From NCBI GenBank assembly GCA_024690825.1, contig JAILOK010000104.1:1-64000 (forward strand): 64,000 nt of DNA. The letters are read 5' to 3'. The position numbers and the translations under genes were made by a program. Below are positions 28,444 through 38,410 of this stretch, in pieces. Each line of letters starts with the position of its first letter. The first letter of the stretch is position 1. The DNA comes from Lachnospiraceae bacterium (GTDB taxonomy: Bacteria > Bacillota > Clostridia > Lachnospirales > Lachnospiraceae). Below the pieces are notes generated by a model, which worked only from the letters and a program-made list of their open reading frames with translations, had not been told where the DNA came from and searched no databases.

Positions 28444-30084
28444 ATGTTAAATATATTGGTTGTGATTCCCGCAAGGGGAGGATCAAAGAGAATACCGAGA
28501 AAAAATGTCAGGATCATGAACGGGAAACCGCTCATACTGTACTCTATTGAAAATGCCGAGAGCCTTAAAAACGCGTTTGGCGCCGATATAGTAGTATCCA
28601 CCGATGATGAGGAGCTCATGGGGATCGTAAGAAACCACGGAGTGGAAGTCATCGAAAGAGAGGGGAAACTGGCCGGGGACAAAGTTACTTTGGATCCCGT
28701 TATATACGATGCCCTGATAAAGAAGGAAAAAAGCGCGGGAAAAAGCTATGACATCGTGATCACGATGCAGGCAACATCACCGACACTGAAAAAAGAAACA
28801 TTAAAGGATGCCCTGGAGGAATTCCAAAAGGAAGGGTATGACACAATGATAAGCTGTGTCAACAAACCCCATCTGTCATGGACGAAAAGTGACGGAAAGA
28901 TCATCAAGAACTATGAAAAACGACTGAACTCACAGGAACTCCCCTGTAATTTTCTTGAAACGGGAGCGTTTCTCATCACAAAGAGAGAGTGCGTGACGGA
29001 AAAGTCCAGGATAGGCGAAAACATAACGGTATACGAGACTTCGGCTCAGGAAGCGGTTGATATCGATACAGAGGAAGACTGGATCGCAGCGGAGAGCATA
29101 TTGAAGAGAAAGAAGATCCTGCTTTTCTGTGTGGGCCAGCAGCGTCTCGGCATGGGGCATATCTACAGATGTCTGACCATAGCCTACAAACTGATCGGAC
29201 ATGAGATACTCTTTGTAACCGATTCCGAAAGTACAATGGGTATAGAGAAACTGAAGGAATCCCATTTTGCCATGAAGGTTGTGTCCGACAGGAAGGAATA
29301 CGAAAAGGTGCTGGAGGAATACGCGCCCGATGTCGTGATCAATGATGTGCTGGACACCGACGAAGAACTGGTAAAGCTTGAAAGAGAGCACACATCAAGG
29401 ATAGTGAACTTTGAGGACATGGGTCCCGGAGCATGGCTTGCCGATGCCGTGATCAACGCGCTTTATGAAAACAGAAAGAACAAGCCCCAGAATGTATATG
29501 AGGGATCGGATTATTTCTTTATAAGAGACGAATTTCTCGAAGAAAAACCCAAAGATTTTTCAGATGAGTGCAGAAACATAATGATAATGTTCGGCGGAGC
29601 GGATCCGTCGGATCTGACGGGAAAGCTTTATAATATCTGCAAAACGCTTCATTCGGAAATGAAGGATGTGGAATTTCATTTTCTCACAGGTTTTGCCTAT
29701 GAAAACAAGGATAATATACAGACTGACCCGGAGAACAATATATTCGTGCATCATGATGCGAAAAGGGTCAGTGCCTACATGAAACAGGCAGATCTCTGCA
29801 TCACATCCCAGGGCAGGACGGTCTTTGAACTTGCGTCAATGGGTGTTCCGGCCGTGGTGCTGGCTCAGAATGAACGTGAAGCCGAGCATGTATTTGCAGG
29901 TATGGGAAACGGTTTTATAAACCTCGGCATCGGTTCAAAAACAGATGACATCACGATAATCAAAACGATCATGTACCTGGCAGATATGCCGCGGGTACGT
30001 AAGGAAATGAGAAACCTGCAGCTTTCAAGGAAATTTGAAAAGGGTCAGGAAAGAGTGATCAAGATCATACTCAATGAGGAATAA
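28444..30084 (+). CDS. Fused CMP-acylneuraminate cytidylyltransferase (NeuA/SpsF-like) + PseG/SpsG-like hydrolase
   Basis: N-term MLNILVVIPARGGSKRIPRKNVRIMNGKPLILYSIENA; C-term FCVGQQRLGMGHIYRCLTIAYKL...IMIMFGGADPSDLT...LCITSQGRTVFELASMGVPAVVLAQNERE. RBS GGAG upstream of ATG 28444 (ORF track starts 28429). Confidence 0.9.
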   Translation: MLNILVVIPARGGSKRIPRKNVRIMNGKPLILYSIENAESLKNAFGADIVVSTDDEELMGIVRNHGVEVIEREGKLAGDKVTLDPVIYDALIKKEKSAGKSYDIVITMQATSPTLKKETLKDALEEFQKEGYDTMISCVNKPHLSWTKSDGKIIKNYEKRLNSQELPCNFLETGAFLITKRECVTEKSRIGENITVYETSAQEAVDIDTEEDWIAAESILKRKKILLFCVGQQRLGMGHIYRCLTIAYKLIGHEILFVTDSESTMGIEKLKESHFAMKVVSDRKEYEKVLEEYAPDVVINDVLDTDEELVKLEREHTSRIVNFEDMGPGAWLADAVINALYENRKNKPQNVYEGSDYFFIRDEFLEEKPKDFSDECRNIMIMFGGADPSDLTGKLYNICKTLHSEMKDVEFHFLTGFAYENKDNIQTDPENNIFVHHDAKRVSAYMKQADLCITSQGRTVFELASMGVPAVVLAQNEREAEHVFAGMGNGFINLGIGSKTDDITIIKTIMYLADMPRVRKEMRNLQLSRKFEKGQERVIKIILNEE

Positions 30085-31294
30085 AAAAGTTCTTTTCATT
30101 AATTCCATAGTCGGTACCGGAAGCACCGGAAGGCTTGTTTCCGGGCTTTGCGGTATGCTTTCAAAAAAAAGCATTGACAGCATCGTCTGCTATGGGAGAG
30201 GAAAAGCAGATGACGGTATCCAAACCTTCAGGATAGGAAGGGATATGGATGTATACATTCACGGAGCGTTGAGCAGGATCACTGACAGACACGGTCTGTA
30301 TTCGGATGCTGCAACAAAAACCCTGCTTAAGGTCATTGATTCATTTGAACCGGATCTCATCCATCTGCATAATCTTCACGGATATTACCTGAATTACAGG
30401 ACGCTTATGGAAGACCTGAAAAAGCGGAGCGTTCCGGTCATATGGACTCTTCATGACTGCTGGACCTTCACTGGCCACTGCACGCACTTTGAATATGCAG
30501 GATGCAGCAAATGGAAGGAAGAGGGGTGTCATGACTGTACCGAACTTAAAGAATATCCGAAATCTGTTTTTAAGGATGCTTCAAAGGAAAACTTTCTTCT
30601 GAAAAAAGAACTTTTTACAGGATTTAAGGATCTTCAGATAGTGACTCCGTCAAAATGGCTTGAAGAAAGGGTAAAGGAATCCTTTCTGTCCGGATATGAG
30701 ACGACGGTCATACCGACAGGCATAGATCTGGGCATATTTAAGCCTGCAGACAGTGATATAAAAAAAAGAAAAGGCCTGGAAAACAAAAAAGTCATTCTTG
30801 GTGTTGCAAATCCCTGGCGTGACCGGAAGGGCCTGGATGAATTTATTAAGCTGGCGGGGATCCTTCCCGAAGAATACCGCATAGTGATGATAGGGCTTAA
30901 GAAAAGCCAGCTTTCTCTCATACCGGATAATGTCACCGCCGTAGAGAAGACAGAAAGCATACAGGAAATGGCTGAATGGTATAATTCCGCAGAAGTGTTT
31001 TTAAACCTTACGCGGGAGGATACCTTTCCGACAACCAATATCGAGGCGCTGGCCTGCGGATGTCCGGTCATAACCTATGCCGCGGGAGGAAGTCCGGAAT
31101 CCCTGGATGAAAGCTGTGGCAGAGTTGTTCAGACCGATGATCTGAAAAAAGTTGAGGAGCTTATAAAGGACAGCTCATGGAGAGATCAGGATATCCGTGA
31201 AAACTGCAGAAAACGGGCACTTAACTATGACAGGGATAAAAGATACCTTCAGTATTATGAAGAGTGTTACAAAAAATATCTGACGGAAAAATAA
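30074..31294 (+). CDS. Glycosyltransferase family 4
   Basis: INSIVGTGSTGRLVSGL...IHLHNLHGYYLNYRTL...WTLHDCWTFTGHC...EVFLNLTREDTFPTTNIEALACGCPVITYAAGGSPE. Confidence 0.9.
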   Translation: MRNKKVLFINSIVGTGSTGRLVSGLCGMLSKKSIDSIVCYGRGKADDGIQTFRIGRDMDVYIHGALSRITDRHGLYSDAATKTLLKVIDSFEPDLIHLHNLHGYYLNYRTLMEDLKKRSVPVIWTLHDCWTFTGHCTHFEYAGCSKWKEEGCHDCTELKEYPKSVFKDASKENFLLKKELFTGFKDLQIVTPSKWLEERVKESFLSGYETTVIPTGIDLGIFKPADSDIKKRKGLENKKVILGVANPWRDRKGLDEFIKLAGILPEEYRIVMIGLKKSQLSLIPDNVTAVEKTESIQEMAEWYNSAEVFLNLTREDTFPTTNIEALACGCPVITYAAGGSPESLDESCGRVVQTDDLKKVEELIKDSSWRDQDIRENCRKRALNYDRDKRYLQYYEECYKKYLTEK

Positions 31295-32631
31295 TGAAAA
31301 ACATCAGAAGATTCAAAAACAGCATAATAACTGTCATAGCCCTCATCATGTACTCCGGCTGTATGGCGGGGTTGTTTTTACTGCTGGGTATTGATAATTT
31401 TGCCGTTGTTTCTCTTTCAAGAACCTCCGTTGTAATGGCCTTTACCTTTATCATTGTGGGATTTTTGCTGGTACGGACCTATGGAAGGTTTGATGTGGGT
31501 ATCAGAAAAAGCCGCCCCATAGTGATATCGCTTTCGCTTGCGCTGATCCTTGATGATATCGTGACATATTTTGTCATGGTCATAATGAATACAAATGATG
31601 AGAATGGACGGATGGTGCGTTTTTCATCCATCGGATATCTGATCCTTGCTGTCATAGGACAGATCCTGATCATATCTTTGTTTGTGCATCTTGGGAACAG
31701 TTTCTTTTTTGCCGTGACCGAGCCCGAAAAAACACTGATAGTAGCGGCATGCAGGGAGGATCTTGAAAAAGTAAAGAGAGCGGTAGGACTCTTTGACAGG
31801 AGATATGACATAACCCGTATGGCGCTGGCGGGAAGTGAAGATATAGAGGGACTGATACCGGAATTTAAGAGTGTCTTTATCTACGACATTCCGGAAAGAG
31901 AAAGAGCGGCTCTGGTAAAAAAATGCTATGTCGAAAGAGTAAGTCTCTACTGCTTTCCCTGTATAGAAGATGTGCTGATGCATAATTCCCCCCAGCTGAT
32001 GTTTTCCGATCTGCCTTTTTATCTGTCTGATTTTAACAGGATGACTTTTGAGCAGAGGGTCATAAAGAGGCTGGCGGATATTTTTGTTTCCGCCTTCATG
32101 CTTCTGATCACAAGTCCGATCCTGCTTATCAGCGCCATAGCGATAAAAAGCGAGGATCATGGCAGTGTTTTCTTCAGGCAGGAAAGAGCAACCATCAGGG
32201 GCAGGGTTTTTAAGATCTACAAATTCAGGACCATGAAGGAGAATATCGAAAACTTTTCGGCAGTAAGAGATGATGACCGAATAACAAAGACAGGAAGATT
32301 TTTGCGCAAGTACCGGATAGACGAGCTGCCGCAGTTCATCAATATAATAAAAGGCGAGATGTCGCTTGTCGGACCCCGTCCGGAGATGTTAAAAAATGTG
32401 GAAGAATATACGAAGGACCTGCCGGAATTTTCCTACAGGTTAAAGATGAAGGCTGGACTTACAGGATTTGCGCAGATAATGGGAAAATACAATACTTCAT
32501 CAAAGGACAAGCTGATACTGGATCTTATGTATATTGAGGAATTCAGCATAGCAACGGATATAAAGATACTGCTGCAGACTCTGACCGTGCTCTTTTCGGC
32601 AGAGGAATCAACGGAAGGATTCGATGAGTGA
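31294..32631 (+). CDS. Polyprenyl-phosphate sugar phosphotransferase, second priming transferase (full-length, N-terminal TM region)
   Basis: VIKRLADIFVSAFMLLITSPILLISAIAIK...FKIYKFRTMKEN...YRIDELPQFINIIKGEMSLVGPRPE; ATGA overlap gives start 31294. Confidence 0.92.
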   Translation: MKNIRRFKNSIITVIALIMYSGCMAGLFLLLGIDNFAVVSLSRTSVVMAFTFIIVGFLLVRTYGRFDVGIRKSRPIVISLSLALILDDIVTYFVMVIMNTNDENGRMVRFSSIGYLILAVIGQILIISLFVHLGNSFFFAVTEPEKTLIVAACREDLEKVKRAVGLFDRRYDITRMALAGSEDIEGLIPEFKSVFIYDIPERERAALVKKCYVERVSLYCFPCIEDVLMHNSPQLMFSDLPFYLSDFNRMTFEQRVIKRLADIFVSAFMLLITSPILLISAIAIKSEDHGSVFFRQERATIRGRVFKIYKFRTMKENIENFSAVRDDDRITKTGRFLRKYRIDELPQFINIIKGEMSLVGPRPEMLKNVEEYTKDLPEFSYRLKMKAGLTGFAQIMGKYNTSSKDKLILDLMYIEEFSIATDIKILLQTLTVLFSAEESTEGFDE

Positions 32632-33373
32632 TATTAAAGTAAGCGTGGTAACGGTCTGCAAAAACAGTGAAAAGACAATAGAAAGAACCATCAGATCGAT
32701 ACTGGGACAGACATACGAAAATATTGAATATATCATAAAAGACGGACAGTCGGAGGACGACACCTTAAAGATATGTTACGGGTTTGAGGAGGAGTTTAAA
32801 AAGCGCGGCATCGCATTAAAGATAATTTCCGGTCCGGACGGCGGTATCTATGATGCAATGAACAAAGGCATTGACGAAGCCACGGGCGATATCGTTGGAA
32901 TACTTAACAGCGATGACACCTATGAAAATAGAACCGTGCAGATAATGGCGGAGGCTTACGAAAAAGAAAACTTCGATCTTGCTTTCGGCGATATAAGGAT
33001 GGTGCTCCCTTCGGGAAAGACATTTATAAAGAAGGCGAGACTGCGCGCTTATACCACAAGCCGGGACTGGAACCATCCGACACAGTTTGTAAAAAGGAGT
33101 ATCTATGATACTTACCGGTACAGGTGTGAAAACATCAGTGATGATATGGATCTTTATTTCAAAATAAAGAAGGACGGAAAAAAGATCATTGTCATAAACG
33201 AAGTTCTCGCGCAGTTCATGATGGGAGGAGTCAGCAGCAGTATACCCATCGGAGAAGTAGGGACAAGGATCAGGAGAAGATACAGGATATACAGGCAGAA
33301 CGGTTACAGTGCGTTTTACATTTTTGAGTGTATAGGATTTGAGATTGTTAAGTATATAGGTTCAAAATTATAA
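32624..33373 (+). CDS. Glycosyltransferase family 2 (WcaA/WcaE-like)
   Basis: KVSVVTVCKNSEKTIERTIRSILGQTYENIEYIIKDGQSEDDTL...GGIYDAMNKGIDEATGDIVGILNSDD. Confidence 0.92.
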   Translation: MSDIKVSVVTVCKNSEKTIERTIRSILGQTYENIEYIIKDGQSEDDTLKICYGFEEEFKKRGIALKIISGPDGGIYDAMNKGIDEATGDIVGILNSDDTYENRTVQIMAEAYEKENFDLAFGDIRMVLPSGKTFIKKARLRAYTTSRDWNHPTQFVKRSIYDTYRYRCENISDDMDLYFKIKKDGKKIIVINEVLAQFMMGGVSSSIPIGEVGTRIRRRYRIYRQNGYSAFYIFECIGFEIVKYIGSKL

Positions 33374-34545
33374 TGAAGCTAACTTTTTATTCCAATTATT
33401 TTAATCATCACCAAAAGGCTTTATGCGACTGTCTTTATGAAAAACTCGGGGAAGATTTTACCTTTGTCGAGACGGAACCGATGGAGGAATTCCGTTCACA
33501 GATGGGATGGGGGAAGGAAAAGATCCCGGAGTATGTTTTGAAAAGCCATCTGGGTGATGATGAAAAAAACAGGGCTTATGAGCTGGCAAATATCAGTGAT
33601 GTTGTGATCATAGGCACGGCCCCGGAGGAATTCATAGAAAAAAGGATGGAGGAGGACAGACTTACCTTCAGATATTCGGAGAGGCCTTTAAAAGAGGGAA
33701 GGTGGAAGGTGCTCGTCCCCTATCTTGCAAAAAAGTTTTATATAAATCATTACAGCAAGAGAAAAAAGAACATTTATATACTCGCGGCAGGAGCTTTCGT
33801 TTCATCCGACTATGCATTTCTTCATTCTTATAAGAATAAATGCTATAAATTCGGTTATTTTCCGGCCGGTGAACAGCTGTCATTCAGGGAAATAGAAAAT
33901 ATCAGAAAGAAAAACGATTGCTTAAAGGTCCTTTGGGCAGGGAGATTTCTGAAGCTGAAACAGCCCGAACTTCTGGTGTATGCAGCCAAAAGATGCAGGG
34001 ATGTGGGACTGAGCATGAAACTTGAATTTGTCGGCGACGGAAAAGAGGAGAAAAAGATAAAGAAGCTCGTAAAGCAGATGAAGCTTGATAAGATCACTAC
34101 CTTCCTTGGGTTTTTAAGCCCGGAGGAAACCAGGGAAAGGATGGAAAGAGCTGATATTTTTGTATGCACCAGCAACAAGCTTGAGGGATGGGGATCCGTG
34201 ATATATGAGGCATTGTCCGCGGGCTGTGCCGTTATCGCGCCGTCCATGGCCGGAGCCTCTCCTTTTCTCATCACTCAGGGAAAGACCGGATATATCTTTC
34301 AGAGCGGGAGTATAGAAAGTCTTGCCGATAAACTCAGGATACTGCTTTCAAGCCCGGGAGCGGCACATGAGCTGGGAAGAAACGCTTATGAAAACATGTC
34401 CCGGTACTGGAATCCGAAGGAGGCATCGGAAAGGCTGCTTACAGTATGTGAAAAAAGGCTTGAGGGAAAGGATTATTATTTTGACAAAGGTCCTCTGAGC
34501 CGTGCGGAAAAGATAAAAGAAAGCTGGTTTAAGGAAAAACTTTGA
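33373..34545 (+). CDS. Glycosyltransferase family 4
   Basis: LKVLWAGRFLKLKQPELLVYAAKR...VGDGKEEKKIKKL...VCTSNKLEGWGSVIYEALSAGCAVIAP. Confidence 0.9.
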   Translation: MKLTFYSNYFNHHQKALCDCLYEKLGEDFTFVETEPMEEFRSQMGWGKEKIPEYVLKSHLGDDEKNRAYELANISDVVIIGTAPEEFIEKRMEEDRLTFRYSERPLKEGRWKVLVPYLAKKFYINHYSKRKKNIYILAAGAFVSSDYAFLHSYKNKCYKFGYFPAGEQLSFREIENIRKKNDCLKVLWAGRFLKLKQPELLVYAAKRCRDVGLSMKLEFVGDGKEEKKIKKLVKQMKLDKITTFLGFLSPEETRERMERADIFVCTSNKLEGWGSVIYEALSAGCAVIAPSMAGASPFLITQGKTGYIFQSGSIESLADKLRILLSSPGAAHELGRNAYENMSRYWNPKEASERLLTVCEKRLEGKDYYFDKGPLSRAEKIKESWFKEKL

Positions 34546-35660
34546 AAAAGATAGTATATCTTATGGAATATCCTATAGACCTTGCAGGCGGGGCGCAGAT
34601 GTCGACCTTAAGCATCTGCGAGGGTCTGTCGGATCATACGGAATACGGATATGAGCCGGTTGTGATCTGTCCGGATCTCCTTGAGCATAAACCTGGAGAC
34701 TATCCTTTCAGGATATTGACATATCCGATGACGGAAAGCCGTATCAGAAACCTGTTTATAAGGATAAGAGCATTTAAAAAGTATATCAGACAGGAAATGC
34801 CGGACCTCATTCATATCCAGATGTCCGAATCCCTGATCACTTACGGTTTTATTCAAAGGCATTTCCGTAAAGTAAGGTTTATTTATACAGACAGGGGTCT
34901 TCTTTTCGGATACAGGAAAAGGTCGAGACTGTTCATGTTTCCAGTACTGAAAAAAAGTCATATGCTCGTGACGACAACACATTTCAATGAAAAACTGTGG
35001 CGGAAGGAAACAGATATAAGGCCTCTTACGGTGATCCCGAACACAATAAGCTCCAGATACTTCGGAGAATACGACGGATCAAAAAGAAGGGATGTGGGAG
35101 AAGACCACAGATTTACCGTGGGTCTTGCGGGCAGGATCTGCGTGGAAAAAGACTGGGATTTTGCAGTCGATTTCATAAAAAAACTGCATGATGCGGTTCC
35201 TGATATAAGAATAAATATCGTCCTTTCAACCTTTGAAAGAGGAGATGAAGAAAGGACACGGGAGATCCTTTCAGAGATATCAAAGACCGTCGGAGAAGAT
35301 AATCTTTCGTCCCACTTAAATCTTTCCCAGAAAGAGATGGCTGACTTTTATTATGATGTTGATGTATTTCTGATGACGAGCAGATTTGAGTCTTTCGGGA
35401 AGGCAGCTGTTGAGGCGATGAGCAGAAAATGCGCGGTGGTCTCCACATCCGTGGGAGGTCTGCCGGAGGTCATCGGAGATGAGAGATTTCTTTATACAAA
35501 GGATAATGCCGAAAAAGGGATCGATTGCATAAGGGAACTTGCCAAAGATCCCGGAAAACTTAAAAACGCCGGAGAATACTTTTATCAGAGATACAAAACT
35601 CTTTACAGCGAGGATATCTATATAGAAAAGCACAGGAGGCTTTATCATGAGATTATTTGA
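34542..35660 (+). CDS. Glycosyltransferase family 4
   Basis: MEYPIDLAGGAQMSTLSICEGL...FTVGLAGRICVEKDWDFAVDFIKKL...VFLMTSRFESFGKAAVEAMSRKCAVVSTSVGGLPEVI. Confidence 0.9.
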   Translation: MKKIVYLMEYPIDLAGGAQMSTLSICEGLSDHTEYGYEPVVICPDLLEHKPGDYPFRILTYPMTESRIRNLFIRIRAFKKYIRQEMPDLIHIQMSESLITYGFIQRHFRKVRFIYTDRGLLFGYRKRSRLFMFPVLKKSHMLVTTTHFNEKLWRKETDIRPLTVIPNTISSRYFGEYDGSKRRDVGEDHRFTVGLAGRICVEKDWDFAVDFIKKLHDAVPDIRINIVLSTFERGDEERTREILSEISKTVGEDNLSSHLNLSQKEMADFYYDVDVFLMTSRFESFGKAAVEAMSRKCAVVSTSVGGLPEVIGDERFLYTKDNAEKGIDCIRELAKDPGKLKNAGEYFYQRYKTLYSEDIYIEKHRRLYHEII

Positions 35661-36969
35661 TGGGCTTAAGGAAAAAAAGGAAAAACTGGCCCTGGTGGGC
35701 TTGGGTTATGTCGGCATGCCGATAGCGGTAGCCTTTGCCCGACATTTTGATGTGATCGGATTCGACATGAATTCGGAAAAGATAAATAAATACAGATCAG
35801 GGATCGATCCCACGAATGAAGTGGGTGATGAGGAGATCAGAAATACGACGGTGGATTTTACCGATGATGAAAGGCGTCTTTCGGAAGCGCGTTTTATCAT
35901 AGTAGCGGTGCCGACTCCGGTAAACCAGGATAAGACACCGGACTTAAAGCCTGTTGAAGGCGCAAGCCATACCGTTGGAAGGAACCTGAAGCAGGGGTCG
36001 ATCGTTGTTTATGAATCCACGGTTTATCCGGGAGTTACGGAGGATGTATGCATTCCGATACTTGAGGCGGAATCCGGACTGAAATGCGGTGTCGATTTTA
36101 AGGTCGGGTATTCTCCCGAGCGCATCAATCCCGGAGATAAGGTTCACCGTCTGGAAAACATCAAAAAGATAGTGTCCGGAATGGATGATGAGTCTCTTGA
36201 GATAATCGCCTCGGTTTATGAAACGGTTATAAAGGCAGGCGTGCACAGGGCAGGCTCCATCAGGGTCGCGGAGGCCGCAAAGGTCGTTGAAAATTCCCAG
36301 AGGGATATCAATATCGCCTTTATCAATGAACTTGCCATGGCCTTTGACCGTATGGGGATAGATACAACCGAGGTGATCGAAGCGATGAATACCAAATGGA
36401 ATGCGCTTGGTTTCAGACCCGGACTTGTCGGAGGCCACTGCATAGGTGTCGATCCGTATTACTTTGTTTATGAAGCGGAAAAGCGCGGGTATCATTCACA
36501 GATAATCTCTTCCGGAAGACGCATCAATGATGATATGCCTTCCTTTATCGCTGAAAAGGTCATAAAGCAGCTTGTCCTGTCAGGAAAGAGAGTCCGGACA
36601 TCAAAGGTTGTTTTTCTCGGTGCCACCTTTAAGGAGAATTGTCCGGATGTCAGGAATTCCAAGATAATGGAGGTTGTTTCGGCTCTGTCTGAATATGAGA
36701 TCAAACCAAGGATCACGGATCCGAAAGCCGACCCTGAAGATGTGAAGGAAACCTACGGATATGAGCTGACGGATATAGATGAAATAAATGATGCCGACTG
36801 TCTCATACTGGGTGTTGCCCATGATGAATACAGAAAAATGGGTCTTTCCGGCTGTGACAGGCTTTTTGACAGATCTCTTAAAAACAGTGAAAAGGTCATC
36901 ATAGACATTAAGAGCGTTCTGGATAAAAAAGAGGTAGAAAGAAATGGATACTCCTACTGGAGGCTCTGA
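35647..36969 (+). CDS. Nucleotide-sugar 6-dehydrogenase (WbpA/TviB/WecC-like, UDP-HexNAc type)
   Basis: KLALVGLGYVGMPIAVAFARHFDVIGFDMN...VGYSPERINPGDKVHRLENIKKIVSG...GGHCIGVDPYYFVYEAEKRGYHS. Confidence 0.92.
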   Translation: MRLFDGLKEKKEKLALVGLGYVGMPIAVAFARHFDVIGFDMNSEKINKYRSGIDPTNEVGDEEIRNTTVDFTDDERRLSEARFIIVAVPTPVNQDKTPDLKPVEGASHTVGRNLKQGSIVVYESTVYPGVTEDVCIPILEAESGLKCGVDFKVGYSPERINPGDKVHRLENIKKIVSGMDDESLEIIASVYETVIKAGVHRAGSIRVAEAAKVVENSQRDINIAFINELAMAFDRMGIDTTEVIEAMNTKWNALGFRPGLVGGHCIGVDPYYFVYEAEKRGYHSQIISSGRRINDDMPSFIAEKVIKQLVLSGKRVRTSKVVFLGATFKENCPDVRNSKIMEVVSALSEYEIKPRITDPKADPEDVKETYGYELTDIDEINDADCLILGVAHDEYRKMGLSGCDRLFDRSLKNSEKVIIDIKSVLDKKEVERNGYSYWRL

Positions 36970-38410
36970 CAATAAAAAAGGAACCCGGGCTTTCAACGGG
37001 TTTCTTTCATATTTTTACGGTAATTTCGTGGTTCTCATCCTGGGATTCATCCAGACTCCGATCGTTACCAGACTCATGTCAACCGATGAATTCGGAAGAA
37101 CAGGAATGTACGAGACAGCCGTCACGATCATCTATATTTTTGCCGTCATGGGTCTCGACCAGGCATATATCAGATATTATTACTCGGACGGAGCGGACAG
37201 AAAAAGCCTTCTTTTTAAATGTCTGATGCCTTCCGTCCTCATCGTTTCGGCGATCGCTGTCATATACTGCTTTAATGCGGGGATGATAAACGGATTTCTT
37301 TTTGGCAAAAGCGGCGCCGATATCACCGCTCTTGTCGTGATCTATGCTCTCATTTCGGTCTTTGAGAGATTCTTTTTTCTTGACATCAGGATGCAGCAGA
37401 ACGGGAAGCTGTATTCAAACATAAATATAGCCCAGAAGGTTCTCGCACTGCTTACCATAGTTGTTTCCTGGTATTTTCTCGGCAATGACTTCAGAGTCGG
37501 ACTTTATGCGCTGGCGGTGCCCTGGGGGATAACGACGGTGTTTATCATCATAAGATATTTCCGTATCGCAGGCTCATCCAAAGGGAATTTGGGAGATGCT
37601 CCTTCTTACGGTGAACTGTTAAAATACGGCACACCGTTCATTATGGTACTGCTCATGGAATGGCTGCTGTCATCCTGTGACAGGCTGGCACTGCGTACAT
37701 TTTCGGATTTTGACGAGCTTGGGATCTATACCAGCGCCATGAAGATCATCGTGCTTCTTCTGACATTCAAGAATACCTTCATAGCCTACTGGTCGCCGGT
37801 TGCCATGGAACGGTTTGAAAAGAATGACATGGAGGATAATAAAAGATTCTTCAGGTCCGCATACGATCTTACACAGTTTCTGTGTGTATTTGCTGCCACC
37901 GGACTGATACTGTTTCGGAGAGTCATCGTACTGCTTCTGGGACCCGATTACAGAGGGGCGGAAAGAATGATACCTTTTCTCACGCTTATGCCTGTCTTTG
38001 CGATGCTTTTTGAGATCAGGGTTCAGAGTATAAAGTATTCCAAAAAAAATCTCTATCTGAATCTGGCTTCGCTTTTTGCCATAATCATAAATATTGCCGG
38101 GAATACGGTCCTGGTTCCCGTGTTGGGCGGAGTCGGAGCTTCGGTGACTACAGGGATATCGTATCTTGTTTATTTTGCAGCCGGATCGTTTTTGGGCGAA
38201 AGATGTATTAAAATAGGATATGGTTTTAAGAAGACTGCTGTTTATACTGTCATGCTGTTTTTGTACTGCGTTGCCGCAACGGCAGATACAGGCATATGGG
38301 CCGAAGTGGGAGCGGGGATCCTGATTCTGGTATCGGCTGCATTTATCGACAGAAAGGTTTTGGAGATCTGTATCGGTTATGTCAAAGGTTTCGTCAAACA
38401 CAATAATTAA
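36944..38410 (+). CDS. Wzx-type flippase (MOP superfamily), copy 2
   Basis: Polytopic; FLSYFYGNFVVLILGFIQTPIVTRLMSTDEFGRTGMYETAVTIIYIFAVMGLDQAYIRYYY. Confidence 0.88.
   Translation: MDTPTGGSDNKKGTRAFNGFLSYFYGNFVVLILGFIQTPIVTRLMSTDEFGRTGMYETAVTIIYIFAVMGLDQAYIRYYYSDGADRKSLLFKCLMPSVLIVSAIAVIYCFNAGMINGFLFGKSGADITALVVIYALISVFERFFFLDIRMQQNGKLYSNINIAQKVLALLTIVVSWYFLGNDFRVGLYALAVPWGITTVFIIIRYFRIAGSSKGNLGDAPSYGELLKYGTPFIMVLLMEWLLSSCDRLALRTFSDFDELGIYTSAMKIIVLLLTFKNTFIAYWSPVAMERFEKNDMEDNKRFFRSAYDLTQFLCVFAATGLILFRRVIVLLLGPDYRGAERMIPFLTLMPVFAMLFEIRVQSIKYSKKNLYLNLASLFAIIINIAGNTVLVPVLGGVGASVTTGISYLVYFAAGSFLGERCIKIGYGFKKTAVYTVMLFLYCVAATADTGIWAEVGAGILILVSAAFIDRKVLEICIGYVKGFVKHNN

Noticed and set aside
28149-28682. 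177-aa minus-strand ORF across the palindromic element
   Set aside because: Overlaps neuA antisense and the inverted repeats; no protein-family signal. The palindrome explains the sequence better.
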